Below, piece by piece: positions 8,661 through 16,590 of a DNA stretch of 64,000 nucleotides (positions within the stretch are counted from its first letter, which is position 1; every line of letters starts with the position of its first letter). The notes beneath the pieces were generated by a model that ran no database searches, had not been told where the DNA came from, and saw only the letters and a program-made list of their open reading frames with translations. This DNA is from Symbiodinium natans (lineage: Eukaryota > Sar > Dinophyceae > Suessiales > Symbiodiniaceae): contig CAJNDS010002696.1 of NCBI GenBank assembly GCA_905221605.1, positions 91,001-155,000 on the forward strand, in the 5' to 3' direction. Made by a program: the position numbers and the translations under genes.

Positions 8661-11600
8661 ATGCTGCGCGTCTGGAACTTTGCAGGGCGGGAGTTGATGG
8701 CTGTGCCCGTTGCTTTGTCATAGTTGGGTAACATTTTCCATTTTTAAGGGTACTTAAACCAAGAAGAATTAACAATTACAATTTTAAATATTATCCCAAC
8801 CAACCATGAACTAGGTTGAAGAGGTGAGCGATGTACGGGATTTGAAGCTTGGTATCCAGCGGTACCCGTTTGCCCGTTTTGTTGTTTCTGGGCTTCTTTA
8901 TAAAGTAACCAACCCCCAAAATGGGTACTCTGATGATAATATGTATATGGTTGCTGAAATACCAAGGCTTTATAAAGTACAGTATAAACCAACCCCACAA
9001 TGAGTACCCTGATGATATTCTGGGTGGCTGTCAAAATTATGGCCCCTTTTTGGGGGTACCCTAAACATTAGGTGCCGTAATATGAGAGGGATCCAAAAAG
9101 GGACCATCATTTTGACAACCACCCTAATATGATTTATGGTTCCTGAAATACCAAGGAAGAGGCGCCTGCAGCCGCTCTGCGGATTGCCGCGGTTCCGACA
9201 GAGGCTGCTACATCATGGCTTGGATCTGGAGGATGACGTTGACCTGACTGCGCCATGTCACGTGCAGCTCGTCTTGCTGCCCTTTTCGGAGGCATCCCTG
9301 GATGATCGGAAAGAACTCATCAGGGCCGCCGGCGCTGGCCAGGTGCCGGAGGTCGAGCTGATCCTGCAGCGACCGCAGGATCCGAACCTGGCGCATGAAG
9401 GAGACGCGTCCACGCCCTTTTCAACGCCGCTGCTCCTGGGTAGCCCAGTGGCCACCCTTTTGCCCTTTTTTTGATTCAAGGTTCCCTTATAAAGCAACCA
9501 ACCCAAAAAAAGGGTGCCCTTATCACAATCTGGGGGATTCCGAAATTAGGGATACCTTGTTGGTGTCCTCCTTTGTCCAAGGGAATGCTGCTATTTCGGG
9601 GGTCTATTTTAGGGTTCCTAAACCCTAAACCCTAAACCCTAAACCCTAAAACCCCATATGGTTATTGGGCTCCCAAGGCTCCAATCATCATTCCGCGGTG
9701 ACTTGGACGTGGTTCGTTTGCTGATTGAGGCCGGCGCCGACGCGAATCTGGGGTTGACTCTGGAATTGATTTTCAAGCAAGCTCTGGGCCCGAAGCCCCA
9801 CCTAGTCCTTATCCAACCCTTCATAAACGGGTTTAGGGTTTAGGGTTTAGGGTTTAGGGTTTAGGGTTTAGGGTTTAGGGTTTAGGGTTTCATATAAAAA
9901 AAAAACCGCCACCCCAGGAATCAGGCCAGCTGCCAGGGGCATGGAGAGACTCCCCTCTTGTTGGCCTCGTATCTCGGTAGGCCCTTGGGACATTTTGTTC
10001 TTTCCCCTTATTGTGTTTTACAGTGGCCCTAAACCCCAAACCCTAAACCCTAAACCCGGAATATGTTGCAGAGGGTTTTAAGGGGCCTTCCGAGGACTTT
10101 TGGCCACCTGAACGTGGTGCGGTCTCTACTGGAGGCGGGCGCCGAGGTTGACAGGCAGGTCAAAGGGCTGACAGCTCTGTGGGTGGCTTCTCAGAGCCTT
10201 GGTATGCCTTGGAGGTCTTCAAACGCTTCACTCTAAGCCCTTAAGCCCTAAACCCTAAACCCCAAAAACCCTTAAACCCTAACATTTCCCTCATTGGGGT
10301 TAAGAGGATCCGTTGCAGGTATTTGTTCAAGGAGGTTTTAAGGGCCACTCGAGGAGGGGACACGTCCAGATTGCGCGCACACTCCTGGCGTGGGGATCGG
10401 ACGCCCGGAAGGCCAACAGCAATCTGGAATCACCTCTCTGGGCAGCTTGGTAACAACAAGTATTGTTCCCCTGTGGTCCCTTTCTCTTTGTGGTGCTTTA
10501 CTGTAACTTTAGATCCTTAGCCTTCTTGGGCTTACTGGGTTTCTTAATAAGGCAGCTAAAAGTTCAATTTTTAGCTACCCTCCTAAGTGCAGCCAAGTTC
10601 TAATTCTACTTTAGGAACCCCCCAAAAGACCCTCTTCGAATTCTTATGGCCCCTACAGCAAGCTGGGTAGCTTGGTAGCGCGGTGGTGCCTTTTTGGTTC
10701 TAGGTGTCCTTATAAAGTAAACAGGGTACCCGCATTACTACAACATGGCTCATGGGCTACCAAGGTAGCTGCCGAGCAGGGTCATGTGGAGATCGTTCAG
10801 GAGCTGCTCCTGCACGGCTGCGCGAAGAATGCCCGGAATCGCCGTGGCGAAAGTGTTCTCTGGGTCGCCTGCCAACACGGCCGGCTGGAGGTAGTTCCTT
10901 GGGCTAGCCCAGTGGTGCCCTAAACCCTAAACCCTAAACCCTAAACCCTAAACCCTAAACCCTAAACCCTTTTTTCCCCACAAAAGGGTGCCCCTGTTGC
11001 AACATGGGTTGCTGGCCTGCCCAGGTTCAGATCTTGCTGCAAGCCAGAGTCAGCACCGGCCAAACGGACGATTCTTCGTAGCTGAACGAGCTTTACACCT
11101 TTTTGGTATACAAAAACATTCGCTATAGAACTGAAAAGTGTGCACCTTTTTGGGATACTAGAATCTGAAAGTGTACACGAGTTTGGATACTAGAATCCCC
11201 TAATAGAACTGAAAAGTGTACACTTCTTTGGGGGGCTTCTGAACTCAGCAACTAAGGATTGCTGGCAGCGCTCGCCTCTTTGGGTGGCAAGGCAGCTCCA
11301 GCATGTGGCTATATCCCCCTTGGGAATCATGTTTTGAAATTTTTTGTTCATATAAATCCCAAGAGGATATTAAAACTATTATTATTATTCTTCTTATTAT
11401 TATTCTTCTTCTTATTATTATTCTTCTTCTTATTATTAAGGTTCTAATGGGGAGTAGAGGTGGAGATCGAGCGAATGCTGCTCGAGTCCGGCGCGCGGAG
11501 GTGAGGGCAAGTTGCGGCTCAACACCTTCGAGAGCTCAGAATTGAGCCTTGGTAGCCCAGTGGTACCCTTTTTAGGGTTTAGGGTTTAGGGTTTAGGGTT

Positions 11601-11772
11601 TAGGGTTTAGGGTTTAGGGTTTTGTTGCTTCAAGGTTCCCTTTAAAAAAGCAACCAACCCCCTAAAAAAAAGGGGGGTGCCCTTCTTATAATATATGGCT
11701 ACTCGGGGTACCTCCAGGAGCTCTGGCCGTCCCCGACTTTTGGCAAGTTGGCGCACCGGAGCTCGGAATTGA
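8661..11772 (+). CDS. Ankyrin-repeat protein with ubiquitin-like leader, split by introners
   Basis: Exons: 8661-8708, 8815-8843, 9156-9431, 9678-9743, 9917-9968, 10095-10193, 10354-10437 (+10663-10666), 10765-10893, 11025-11069, 11257-11304, 11460-11500 and probably 11718-11772. The start is MLRVWNFAGRELMAVP, then VEEVSDVRDLK, then RRLQPLCGLPRFRQRLLHHG: the ubiquitin-fold leader of dinoflagellate ankyrin proteins. LILQRPQDPNLAHEG follows, then ankyrin repeats (GDLDVVRLLIEAGADAN, GHLNVVRSLLEAGAEV, GHVQIARTLLAWGSDA, GHVEIVQELLLHGC). About 324 residues if all exons are used. Junction phases agree throughout, except that a TTT near 9959-9963 adds one base relative to the expected LLLAS motif. 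A TGA at 11502 is avoided only by using the GTGAGG donor at 11501. The last two exons are weaker. Likely a protein-interaction scaffold; partner unknown. It could be a young pseudogene. Confidence 0.8.
8713..8814 (+). mobile_element. Introner K in ankyrin intron 1 (GTTG TSD)
   Basis: The element begins CTTTGTCATAGTTGGG and ends CCCAACCATGAACTAG. GTTG is duplicated at 8709-8712 and 8815-8818. The intron 8709-8814 therefore reads GT...AG, the GT coming from the duplicated target and the AG from the element. A second copy is at 15628-15735. Confidence 0.88.
8848..9155 (+). mobile_element. Composite family-A introner in ankyrin intron 2 (GAAG TSD)
   Basis: The outer ends are CTTGGTATCCAGCGG and CCTGAAATACCAAG. 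GAAG is duplicated at 8844-8847 and 9156-9159, giving a GA...AG intron. The first unit ends at about 8973; a partial tandem copy follows (CTTTATAAAGT to ATACCAAG), and it is itself broken by a third element at 9022-9124. Confidence 0.82.
9022..9124 (+). mobile_element. 103-bp element N nested in intron 2
   Basis: Long inverted ends: GGGTGGCTGTCAAAATTATG and, inverted, GGGTGGTTGTCAAAATGATG. It interrupts the duplicated part of the family-A copy. No clear target duplication. Confidence 0.75.
9436..9677 (+). mobile_element. Family-A introner in ankyrin intron 3 with J-like segment and telomere array
   Basis: It begins CTGGGTAGCCCAGTGG and ends TATTGGGCTCCCAAG. GCTC is duplicated at 9432-9435 and 9678-9681, giving a GC...AG intron. 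Inside, about 9532-9657 is a reverse-oriented family-J segment (GATTCCGAAATTAGG) containing about five CCCTAAA units at 9617-9653. Three layers of insertion are removed by one splice. Confidence 0.8.
9748..9916 (+). mobile_element. Introner in ankyrin intron 4 with TTTAGGG array (GAAT TSD)
   Basis: Ends are CTGGGGTTG and CCACCCCAG. GAAT is duplicated at 9744-9747 and 9917-9920, giving a GA...AG intron. Eight TTTAGGG units occupy 9832-9890. Confidence 0.78.
9973..10094 (+). mobile_element. Family-M introner in ankyrin intron 5
   Basis: Ends are CTCGGTAGGCCCTTGGG and, inverted, CTCGGAAGGCCCC. It contains three CCCTAAA units. The flanks GTAT and GACT are not a perfect duplication, and the phase here is off by one base because of the extra T in the preceding exon. 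Confidence 0.65.
10194..10353 (+). mobile_element. Family-M introner in ankyrin intron 6
   Basis: GAGC lies at the left and GAGG at the right (three of four bases), with 3' end TTTTAAGGGCCACTCGAG. The intron reads GA...AG and joins SQ to RGHVQIARTLLAWG in frame. CCCTAAA-like units lie at 10236-10280. Confidence 0.7.
10442..10662 (+). mobile_element. Introner R in ankyrin intron 7, host of nested L element
   Basis: CTGG is duplicated at 10438-10441 and 10663-10666. Inside it a complete L element (10486-10607) is flanked by TTCT at 10482-10485 and 10608-10611. The next introner starts only four bases after it, so the whole 10438-10764 stretch may be spliced as one intron. Confidence 0.72.
10486..10607 (+). 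mobile_element. Introner L nested in R (TTCT TSD)
   Basis: It begins CTTTGTGGTGCTTTACTG and ends AGTGCAGCCAAG. A closely similar copy with a TCAC duplication lies at 24700-24811. Confidence 0.83.
10671..10764 (+). mobile_element. Family-A introner in ankyrin intron 7/8 (GTAG TSD)
   Basis: It begins CTTGGTAGCGCGGTGG and ends CATGGGCTACCAAG. GTAG is duplicated at 10667-10670 and 10765-10768. The 98-bp unit 10667-10764 reads GT...AG. Confidence 0.87.
10898..11024 (+). mobile_element. Family-A introner with telomere array (GTTC TSD)
   Basis: It begins CTTGGGCTAGCCCAGTGG and ends TGCTGGCCTGCCCAG. GTTC is duplicated at 10894-10897 and 11025-11028. Seven CCCTAAA units (10918-10968) replace the normal core. 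The exons join as GRLEVV to QILLQARVS. Confidence 0.86.
11074..11256 (+). mobile_element. Introner P in ankyrin intron 9 (GATT TSD)
   Basis: It begins CTTCGTAGCTGAAC and ends CAGCAACTAAG. GATT is duplicated at 11070-11073 and 11257-11260, giving a GA...AG intron of 187 bp. It contains three internal GAAAAGTGTRCAC motifs. No second copy was seen here. Confidence 0.82.
11309..11459 (+). mobile_element. Introner W in ankyrin intron 10 (GTGG TSD), with TTATTC repeats
   Basis: GTGG is duplicated at 11305-11308 and 11460-11463. Ends are CTATATCCCCC and GGGGAGTAGAG. A TTATTATTC-type microsatellite fills 11378-11438. The splice restores QLQHVEIERMLLESGA. Confidence 0.8.
11546..11713 (+). mobile_element. 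Family-A introner with TTTAGGG array
   Basis: It begins CCTTGGTAGCCCAGTGG and ends TGGCTACTCGGGGTACC. Eight TTTAGGG units occupy 11573-11625 within it. Probably part of the last ankyrin intron (11501-11717). Confidence 0.7.
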
Positions 11773-12140
11773 GCACTTGCTGCTCGACATGGGGGCGTTT
11801 GCGAAAGTAAGGGACCCCGAAGAAAGTCTCCCCCCCAAAATGGTAGGATCCCCGTTTTAATAAGGACCCCAATAAGGTGCCCCTAATTTCGGAAACCCCC
11901 ACATAGGGGCTCAGAACTGAGTCCTGACTGTTCGACTTTTCAGGTCGATGTTGGAAGTCGGCATGGATCCTGTGGCGTAGTTCTCCAAGTTAGGGTCCGT
12001 CAATGGGTATCCATTATAAGACGGCACCCGTTAAAAGGGGATCCCAGAAAGAGACGATAATTTAAAGAACTGCCCATGTGCTGCTCGACTTTGAGAGAAT
12101 GGCCCACGGCCACTTGGAGAGACAAGTGCCTCGTGATTGC
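11773..12140. other. Decayed ankyrin-like DNA and family-J element
   Basis: IEHLLLDMGAFAK is readable in another frame at about 11766-11805, suggesting a further, frame-broken ankyrin repeat. A family-J element spans about 11789-11905 (GTTTGCGAAAGTAAGG to CTAATTTCGGAAACCCCC). The remainder to 12140 shows no exon. Confidence 0.5.
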
Positions 12141-12321
12141 GGCACTGCGCCCTGAACCCTGAACCCTGATCCTAGACCCTCAACCCTAACCCTGAACCCC
12201 CAAACCCCCAAACCCCCAAACCCCCAAACCCCCAAACCCCCAAACCCGAAAACCGAAACCCTAAACCCTAAACCCTAAACCCTAAACCCGAAACCCGAAA
12301 CCCTAAACCCTAAACCCTTAG
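12140..12321. repeat. Mixed telomere-like array
   Basis: Successive blocks of CCCTGAA, CCCCCAAA (six units), CCCTAAA and CCCGAAA. An example of variant units being homogenised in sub-blocks. Confidence 0.85.
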
Positions 12322-12412
12322 CTGCTGACCAGCGCTAGACTCGGGCTGTCGTGGCCCAGCGAAGATGCTTCGATGGCAGCGGTCTTTCCGGGCCTTTGGG
12401 GCTCATGGAGTT
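12322..12412 (+). CDS. Exon-like island
   Basis: It follows CCCTTAG and reads LLTSARLGLSWPSEDASMAA then VFPGLWGSW, ending where TTTAGGG repeats resume. Unrecognised; GC-rich third positions. Confidence 0.45.
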
Positions 12413-12786
12413 TAGGGTTTAGGGTTTAGGGTTTCGGGTTTCGGGTTTTGGGTTCATACTACGGGCCCTTGAGCCTTACAGGCTGGGAATTCGACATCCG
12501 TAATGTCGGCTTAGAAGAGGCGTGTATATGTAGGGGGTTTAGATCGATTAGAATTCGGGTTCCATAGTTTCGGTTTCCGACGGGCGTTTATATGCAGGGG
12601 GTTTAGAATCAGGGCTATATAGCTAGGGCTTCGAACCAATTCAATAAGGTCTATAAATGGGGTGTAGGGCTAGGGACAGACGAGGGTCTGGGTGTACCTT
12701 AACCCCTAAACCCTACATACCCTAAAGCGAACCCAAAGAGGGGTTTAGGTTAGGGTTTAGGTGTTTAGGGTTCAGGGGGAAAGCCC
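12413..12786. other. No gene recognised; short repeats
   Basis: TTTAGGG/TTTCGGG units at 12413-12455, then unique DNA, then TTTAGGG-like units at 12740-12775. Confidence 0.45.
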
Positions 12787-12882
12787 GCAAGCCCGGAAGC
12801 CGTGTCTGTCCAACTGGAGTCTCTGCGCGATGCAAGGATGCATTATCGGCGCTTGCGTGGCTTGTGCGAGGATTGTCCTGGG
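12787..12882 (+). CDS. Exon-like island, helical
   Basis: It follows CCCGCAAG and reads SPEAVSVQLESLRDARMHYR then RLRGLCEDCPG. Ends at a TTTAGGG array (12882-12958). Unrecognised. Confidence 0.5.
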
Positions 12883-12999
12883 GTTTAGGGTTTAGGGTTT
12901 CTTGTTTAGGGTTTGGGGCTTAGGGTTTAGGGTTAAGGGTTAAGGGTTTAGGGTTGAAGTTCGATGGGGCCCGAATCCCTACATACCTCACATGGGCAT

Positions 13000-13106
13000 G
13001 GGGGTTTACGAAAATAAGGGGACCTCTTAAATAGACCCCCAAATAGTAGGATTCCCTTAAAATAAGGACCCCAAAAAGGTACCCCTAATTTCGGAAACCC
13101 CACATA
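13000..13106 (+). mobile_element. Family-J inverted-repeat element
   Basis: GGGGGTTTACGAAAATAAGG at the left pairs with CCTAATTTCGGAAACCCC at the right. Other copies are near 11789 and 57746. Confidence 0.75.
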
Positions 13107-13146
13107 CACAGCCCATAGCAATTCAGATGTGCGCCCTAAGCCCTGA

Positions 13147-13217
13147 ACTTTAGGGTTTAGGGGTTTAGGGTTTAGGGTTTAGGGTTTAGGGTTTAGGGTT
13201 TAGGGTTTAGGGTGTTT
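13147..13217 (+). repeat. TTTAGGG array
   Basis: About ten units, ending directly at a TTTTAG that may serve as acceptor for the next exon. Confidence 0.9.
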
Positions 13218-13220
13218 TAG

Positions 13221-13270
13221 CAGATCCGTGAGCAGTCTGTGGGCTGCGTCAAGAGACAGTGCAGTTCGGT
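13221..13270 (+). CDS. Short exon-like island
   Basis: It reads QIREQSVGCVKRQCSS after GTTTTAG. Followed by TTTAGGG units. Confidence 0.4.
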
Positions 13271-13382
13271 TTAGGGTTTAGGGTTTAGGGACTGACACAA
13301 CATAATTCAATCAACCTTCAGCCCTAACCCCTAAACCCTAAACCCTAAAGTCCCCAGAATCTCTTGGTGCCCCACTTTTCAG

Positions 13383-13463
13383 TTGCGGTCGCGGCACTCA
13401 AAGTGGCTGCGAAGCAGTGCGAAGCAGTGCGAAGCAGCGAAGCTGCCGAGAGAGTCGGTACTG
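13383..13463 (+). CDS. Exon-like island with small internal repeat
   Basis: After CACTTTTCAG it reads VAVAALKVAAKQCEAVRSSE then AAERVG. The DNA contains a 10-bp GCGAAGCAGT unit nearly three times, so the helical look may partly be repeat-driven. Confidence 0.4.
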
Positions 13464-14034
13464 TAGGCTTTCATATTTTCCCTTCTCGGGCTCTTGGGTC
13501 GGCCCTTGTGATCTTTCATGTTTTCCCTTATTTGGGTCTAGGGCTTAAGGTTTTGGAAGTCGGGTTGAGGGGCCAGGGTTGAGGGCACAGGGTTCAGGAC
13601 TACATACTGTCTCCGAGGGTTTAGGGTTTAGGGTTTAGGGTTTAGGGTTTAGGGTAAGGGCTGTTAAGGTTCTTCGGGGAGTATTGCTATGGGGTTTAAG
13701 AGGATTGCTGCGGAAGGGCTGCTCCGAGTGACCGTGGGTTTAGGGTTGAGGGTTTAGGGTTTGGGGTTTAGGGTTTAGGGTTTAGGGTTTAGGGTTTAGG
13801 GTTTAGGGTTTAGGGTGCTTAGCAGGAGGTTGCTCTTCGGAGCATGTTTTCATGGGGCACTGGGCCCCTAAAGTTGTCCCAGTGGGTTTGGGGAAGCGTT
13901 TTAGACAAGCCTTTAAGGGAATATCAGGGCCGTATTCGGGGTATCTCAAAGGAAAACCCTAAACCCTAAACCCTAAACCCTAAACCCTAAACCCTAAACC
14001 CTAAACCCTTAGTTCGTCCGAGTACGCTTTCCTT
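13464..14034. repeat. TTTAGGG and CCCTAAA arrays
   Basis: Arrays at 13617-13655, 13737-13818 and 13955-14010, with unique filler that shows no exon. Confidence 0.7.
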
Positions 14035-14038
14035 TGAC

Positions 14039-14149
14039 TTGCCAGCCCAGTGGTACCCTGTACCCTTTTTTTGGTTCTGGGTTCCCTTATAAAGTAACCA
14101 ACCCCCAAAAAGGGTGCCCTTACTATATTATGGTTACTGGGCTACTAAG
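14039..14149 (+). mobile_element. Family-A introner-like element (TGAC TSD)
   Basis: It begins TTGCCAGCCCAGTGGTACCC and ends TGGTTACTGGGCTACTAAG. TGAC is duplicated at 14035-14038 and 14150-14153. This is the least decayed family-A copy and shows the core AAAGTAACCAACCCCC. Confidence 0.83.
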
Positions 14150-14620
14150 TGACGTGATGTTTTCAGACGTGTTCTCCAAAAAATGGTGTGTGTTGGGTCT
14201 GATTCTAAGGCGGCCCCGCTTTGTTTAGGGTACCCAAAAAGGGACCATATTTTAGAGAAGGGACGTTTAGGGTTCGGGGTTTAGGGTTTAGGGTTTAGGG
14301 TATAGGGCCATGTGTGCTTCTGGGCCAACCTTTGAGTGTGGAAGTGTTCGTGCAGTAAGAATACCGGGCGACAACGTGAGCGCCCTGGAAAGTTGGGGCT
14401 ACGCCTTAAAAGCGGGCAGCGCCACGCTTTAGGGTTTAGCCCGATTCTCCATACCCGAAAGGTTTAGGCTTTGGGGTTTAGGGTTTAGGGTCTAGGGTTT
14501 AGGGTTTAGGGTCTAGGGTCTAGGGTCTCCATGCGTCATGCCAACATTTCGGGCAAACAGCTGCCGCCCTTTGCACTAAATTCAAACGGCGAATTTTAAG
14601 GAGCCCGCAACCTAGACCCA
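14150..14620. other. No gene recognised; TTTAGGG variants
   Basis: Arrays at 14268-14310 and 14470-14525. The fragment TACCCAAAAAGGGACCATA at about 14230 resembles element N. Confidence 0.5.
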
Positions 14621-14812
14621 ATGTCGCGGTACAGAGCGCAGCAGAGCTCAAATGCGGAAATCATGCGAAGACTCGAGAGTCTCGTCAAGGGCGAGGTCAC
14701 CGAGCATGTGTCTCCTCTTTTCTGGCAATCAGAACGGAGATGGGTTGAGATTGCCTCTATCTACTCACACGCCTTGTCTCGTAAAGGCCCATGGAACGTT
14801 TCGCAAGCCTAG
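14621..14812 (+). CDS. Probable terminal exon, unknown protein
   Basis: A 63-codon frame to TAG includes RYRAQQSSNAEIMRRLESLV, KGEVTEHVSPLFWQSERRWV and EIASIYSHALSRKGPWN. It is free of repeats and coding-like throughout. The N-terminal methionine may be internal, with an acceptor upstream. Function unknown. Confidence 0.5.
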   Translation: MSRYRAQQSSNAEIMRRLESLVKGEVTEHVSPLFWQSERRWVEIASIYSHALSRKGPWNVSQA

Positions 14813-15115
14813 CTTAGAGTTTTAGGGGCTGAGGGGTTTCGGGTCACAATTCTCTCCTCGTGTGCGTTACGAGAAGGTGTAATTAGTAGCTACAGAATTT
14901 GAGGGTGCACCATACACGAGGCACCCATACTGTACAGAAGCAAGATAGGGGTCGGAGTAATTACGAGTAGTCTTCCCTTATGGTCCCTTCAGTATTGTAC
15001 TATGATAACCCCCAACAAAACCCTCCGACCCCTGTATTATGCACACCATTGCGATGGACGACTTCTGCTTTTTGCGCGGAGCCCGTGAATCATGCAGATG
15101 CTCTCTTGGAGACTT
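14813..15115. other. No gene or repeat recognised
   Basis: Unique DNA, possibly 3' flank of the frame ending at 14812. Confidence 0.4.
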
Positions 15116-15287
15116 CAGGACCCAGAGTAGGCCCTTCTTCCCTTTTCTTTAGGGTTTAGGGTTTAGGGTTTAGGGGTTAGGGTTGTAGCCCCTTCTTCCC
15201 TTTTCTTTAGGGTTTAGGTTCCCCCCACAAGCCCCTTTAATCCAAAAAGGGTACCCTTTTTTATTCCCAGGCTACTCTTGGGTCTAG
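15116..15287 (+). mobile_element. Family-B element carrying a TTTAGGG array with flanking duplication
   Basis: Ends are CAGGACCCAGAGTAGG and CTCTTGGGTCTAG. The segment CCCTTCTTCCCTTTTCTTTA occurs twice, once on each side of a short TTTAGGG array (about 15150-15186), raising the length from 113 to 172 bp. Confidence 0.8.
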
Positions 15288-15571
15288 ATTCCCCGAAACC
15301 CTAAACCCTAAACCCTAAACCCTAAACCCTAAACCCTAAACCCTAAACCCTAAACCCTAAACCCTAAACCCTCTTCGTGGGCGTCCTTCTAAAACCCCCA
15401 AACCCCTAAACCCCCAAACCCCTAAACCCCTAAACCCCTAAACCCTAAACCCCCAAGGCAACAGAGGCCAACACACATTTGCCTGAGCCCTGAGCTCCTA
15501 AAGTTTTAAACCCTAATCCCTAGACCCTAAACCCTAAACCCTAAACCCCAAACCCTAAACCCTAAACCCCA
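15288..15571. repeat. CCCTAAA arrays
   Basis: Uninterrupted CCCTAAA at 15296-15372, then CCCCTAAA/CCCCCAAA at 15390-15455 and CCCTAAA at 15515-15570. Confidence 0.9.
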
Positions 15572-15780
15572 GCTAGGTTGGCCCTTGGGAACATTTGTTC
15601 CTTTCAATTTCCCTTCTTTGGGTTCAGAGGATCATAATCGTCGTAGTTGGGTGACATGTTACATGTTTAAGGGTACTTAAAACCCAATAAGGAATAGACA
15701 TTTAAATTTTTAATACTAGCCCAACCATGAACTAGTCAGATTCAGGAATATTTTTCAGAGGGTTTTAAGGGCCATCCAAG
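15572..15780 (+). mobile_element. Family-M introner interrupted by introner K
   Basis: The left part is GGTTGGCCCTTGGGAACATT and the right part TTTTAAGGGCCATCCAAG. A K element (15628-15735) lies inside with TCAG duplicated at 15624-15627 and 15736-15739. It abuts the exon island at 15785, so it is probably an intron end. Confidence 0.82.
15628..15735 (+). mobile_element. Introner K nested in M (TCAG TSD)
   Basis: GTAGTTGGGTGACATG and CCCAACCATGAACTAG match the element in ankyrin intron 1. Confidence 0.85.
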
Positions 15781-15784
15781 CCCG

Positions 15785-15848
15785 ACGCTGCAGGCCGCCG
15801 ACAGCCGGATGGAAGCTCTGAAGAGGGAGGAGGCGCGCTGGGATAGGG
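15785..15848 (+). CDS. Exon-like island, coiled-coil-like
   Basis: Immediately after the M element it reads TLQAADSRMEALKREEARWD. Strong helical pattern and coding-like codons. Confidence 0.5.
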
Positions 15849-15849
15849 T

Positions 15850-15981
15850 TCCCATTTAGGGTTTAGGGTTTAGGGTTTAGGGTTTAGGGTTTAGGATGTT
15901 CCCTTATACTAACAGTCCTTAGTAGGGATTAAAAATCCCTACTAAGGACTGTTAGTGTAGGAGGGGAAAGGTGAACATCCC
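15850..15981. mobile_element. TTTAGGG array plus family-C palindromic element
   Basis: Six TTTAGGG units are followed by an 88-bp palindrome (15894-15981): GGATGTTCCCTTATACTAAC pairs with GTTAGTGTAGG...GAACATCC around an AGTAGGGATT/AATCCCTACT core. Confidence 0.8.
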
Positions 15982-16084
15982 AAGTTCTAAGGTTTGTGGT
16001 TGAGGGTTCAGGGTTTAGGTCTTGAGATTAGGTTCGGCCCTGCACCTTCCACACTGTCGTCGCAGGCGCTTCTGCGTACTAGGC

Positions 16085-16180
16085 CTCCTTTAAACGGGGT
16101 TAGGGTTTAGGGTTTTGAGTTTAGGGTAAACCCTAAACCCTAAACCCTAAACCCTAAACCCTAAACCCTAAACCCACCTG
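16085..16180. repeat. TTTAGGG meets CCCTAAA head to head
   Basis: A TTTAGGG stretch turns into CCCTAAA at about 16129, making a natural palindrome. Confidence 0.8.
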
Positions 16181-16345
16181 AATCCAGCCTTGGTTGAAGG
16201 AGTTGGGCTCCGGATATACTGTGGAATCTGGTTTCGGCCACATCTTTGCGTCCCAATACCCGAACTGTAAATGCTTAAGCTCCTACTTCTAGGAGGGCAT
16301 GCTGCAGGTGGGTTTGTGGTGCGGAGTTTCGGGTAGGCCTGTGGG

Positions 16346-16372
16346 GTGTGTGTGTGTGTGTGTGTGTGCCGG
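16346..16372. repeat. GT microsatellite
   Basis: GTGTGTGT run followed by T-rich DNA. Confidence 0.9.
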
Positions 16373-16429
16373 TTTTTTTTTCTTTCTATCTGCCGCCCGA
16401 AATGCCCTATGCAACCCTACACCTACAAC

Positions 16430-16590
16430 CTACGACGAAGCTAAACTCAAGCACAGGCTGCGCTCAAGGCCGCGCAGGAACGAGAGGCGAAGACGCTGTG
16501 CGCATGGTGACGGGTTGCTTCGGTTTTCGACTTCCACTTTGGGATAGTCTGGATCTGGAAGCGCTTGCCCGGGCTTGGTGTCTCGTGTGA
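16430..16590 (+). CDS. Exon-like island, possible terminal exon
   Basis: One frame reads LKAAQEREAKTLCAW at about 16469-16505. Another runs DAVRMVTGCFGFRLPLWDSL then DLEALARAWCLV to TGA at 16590. The frame change suggests a short intron or a decayed gene. Confidence 0.35.

Noticed and set aside
9136-9474. Reading the third ankyrin exon as a self-contained gene
   Set aside because: Its last 40 bases are family-A introner sequence, and the frame continues correctly at 9678 once the GCTC-flanked intron is removed.
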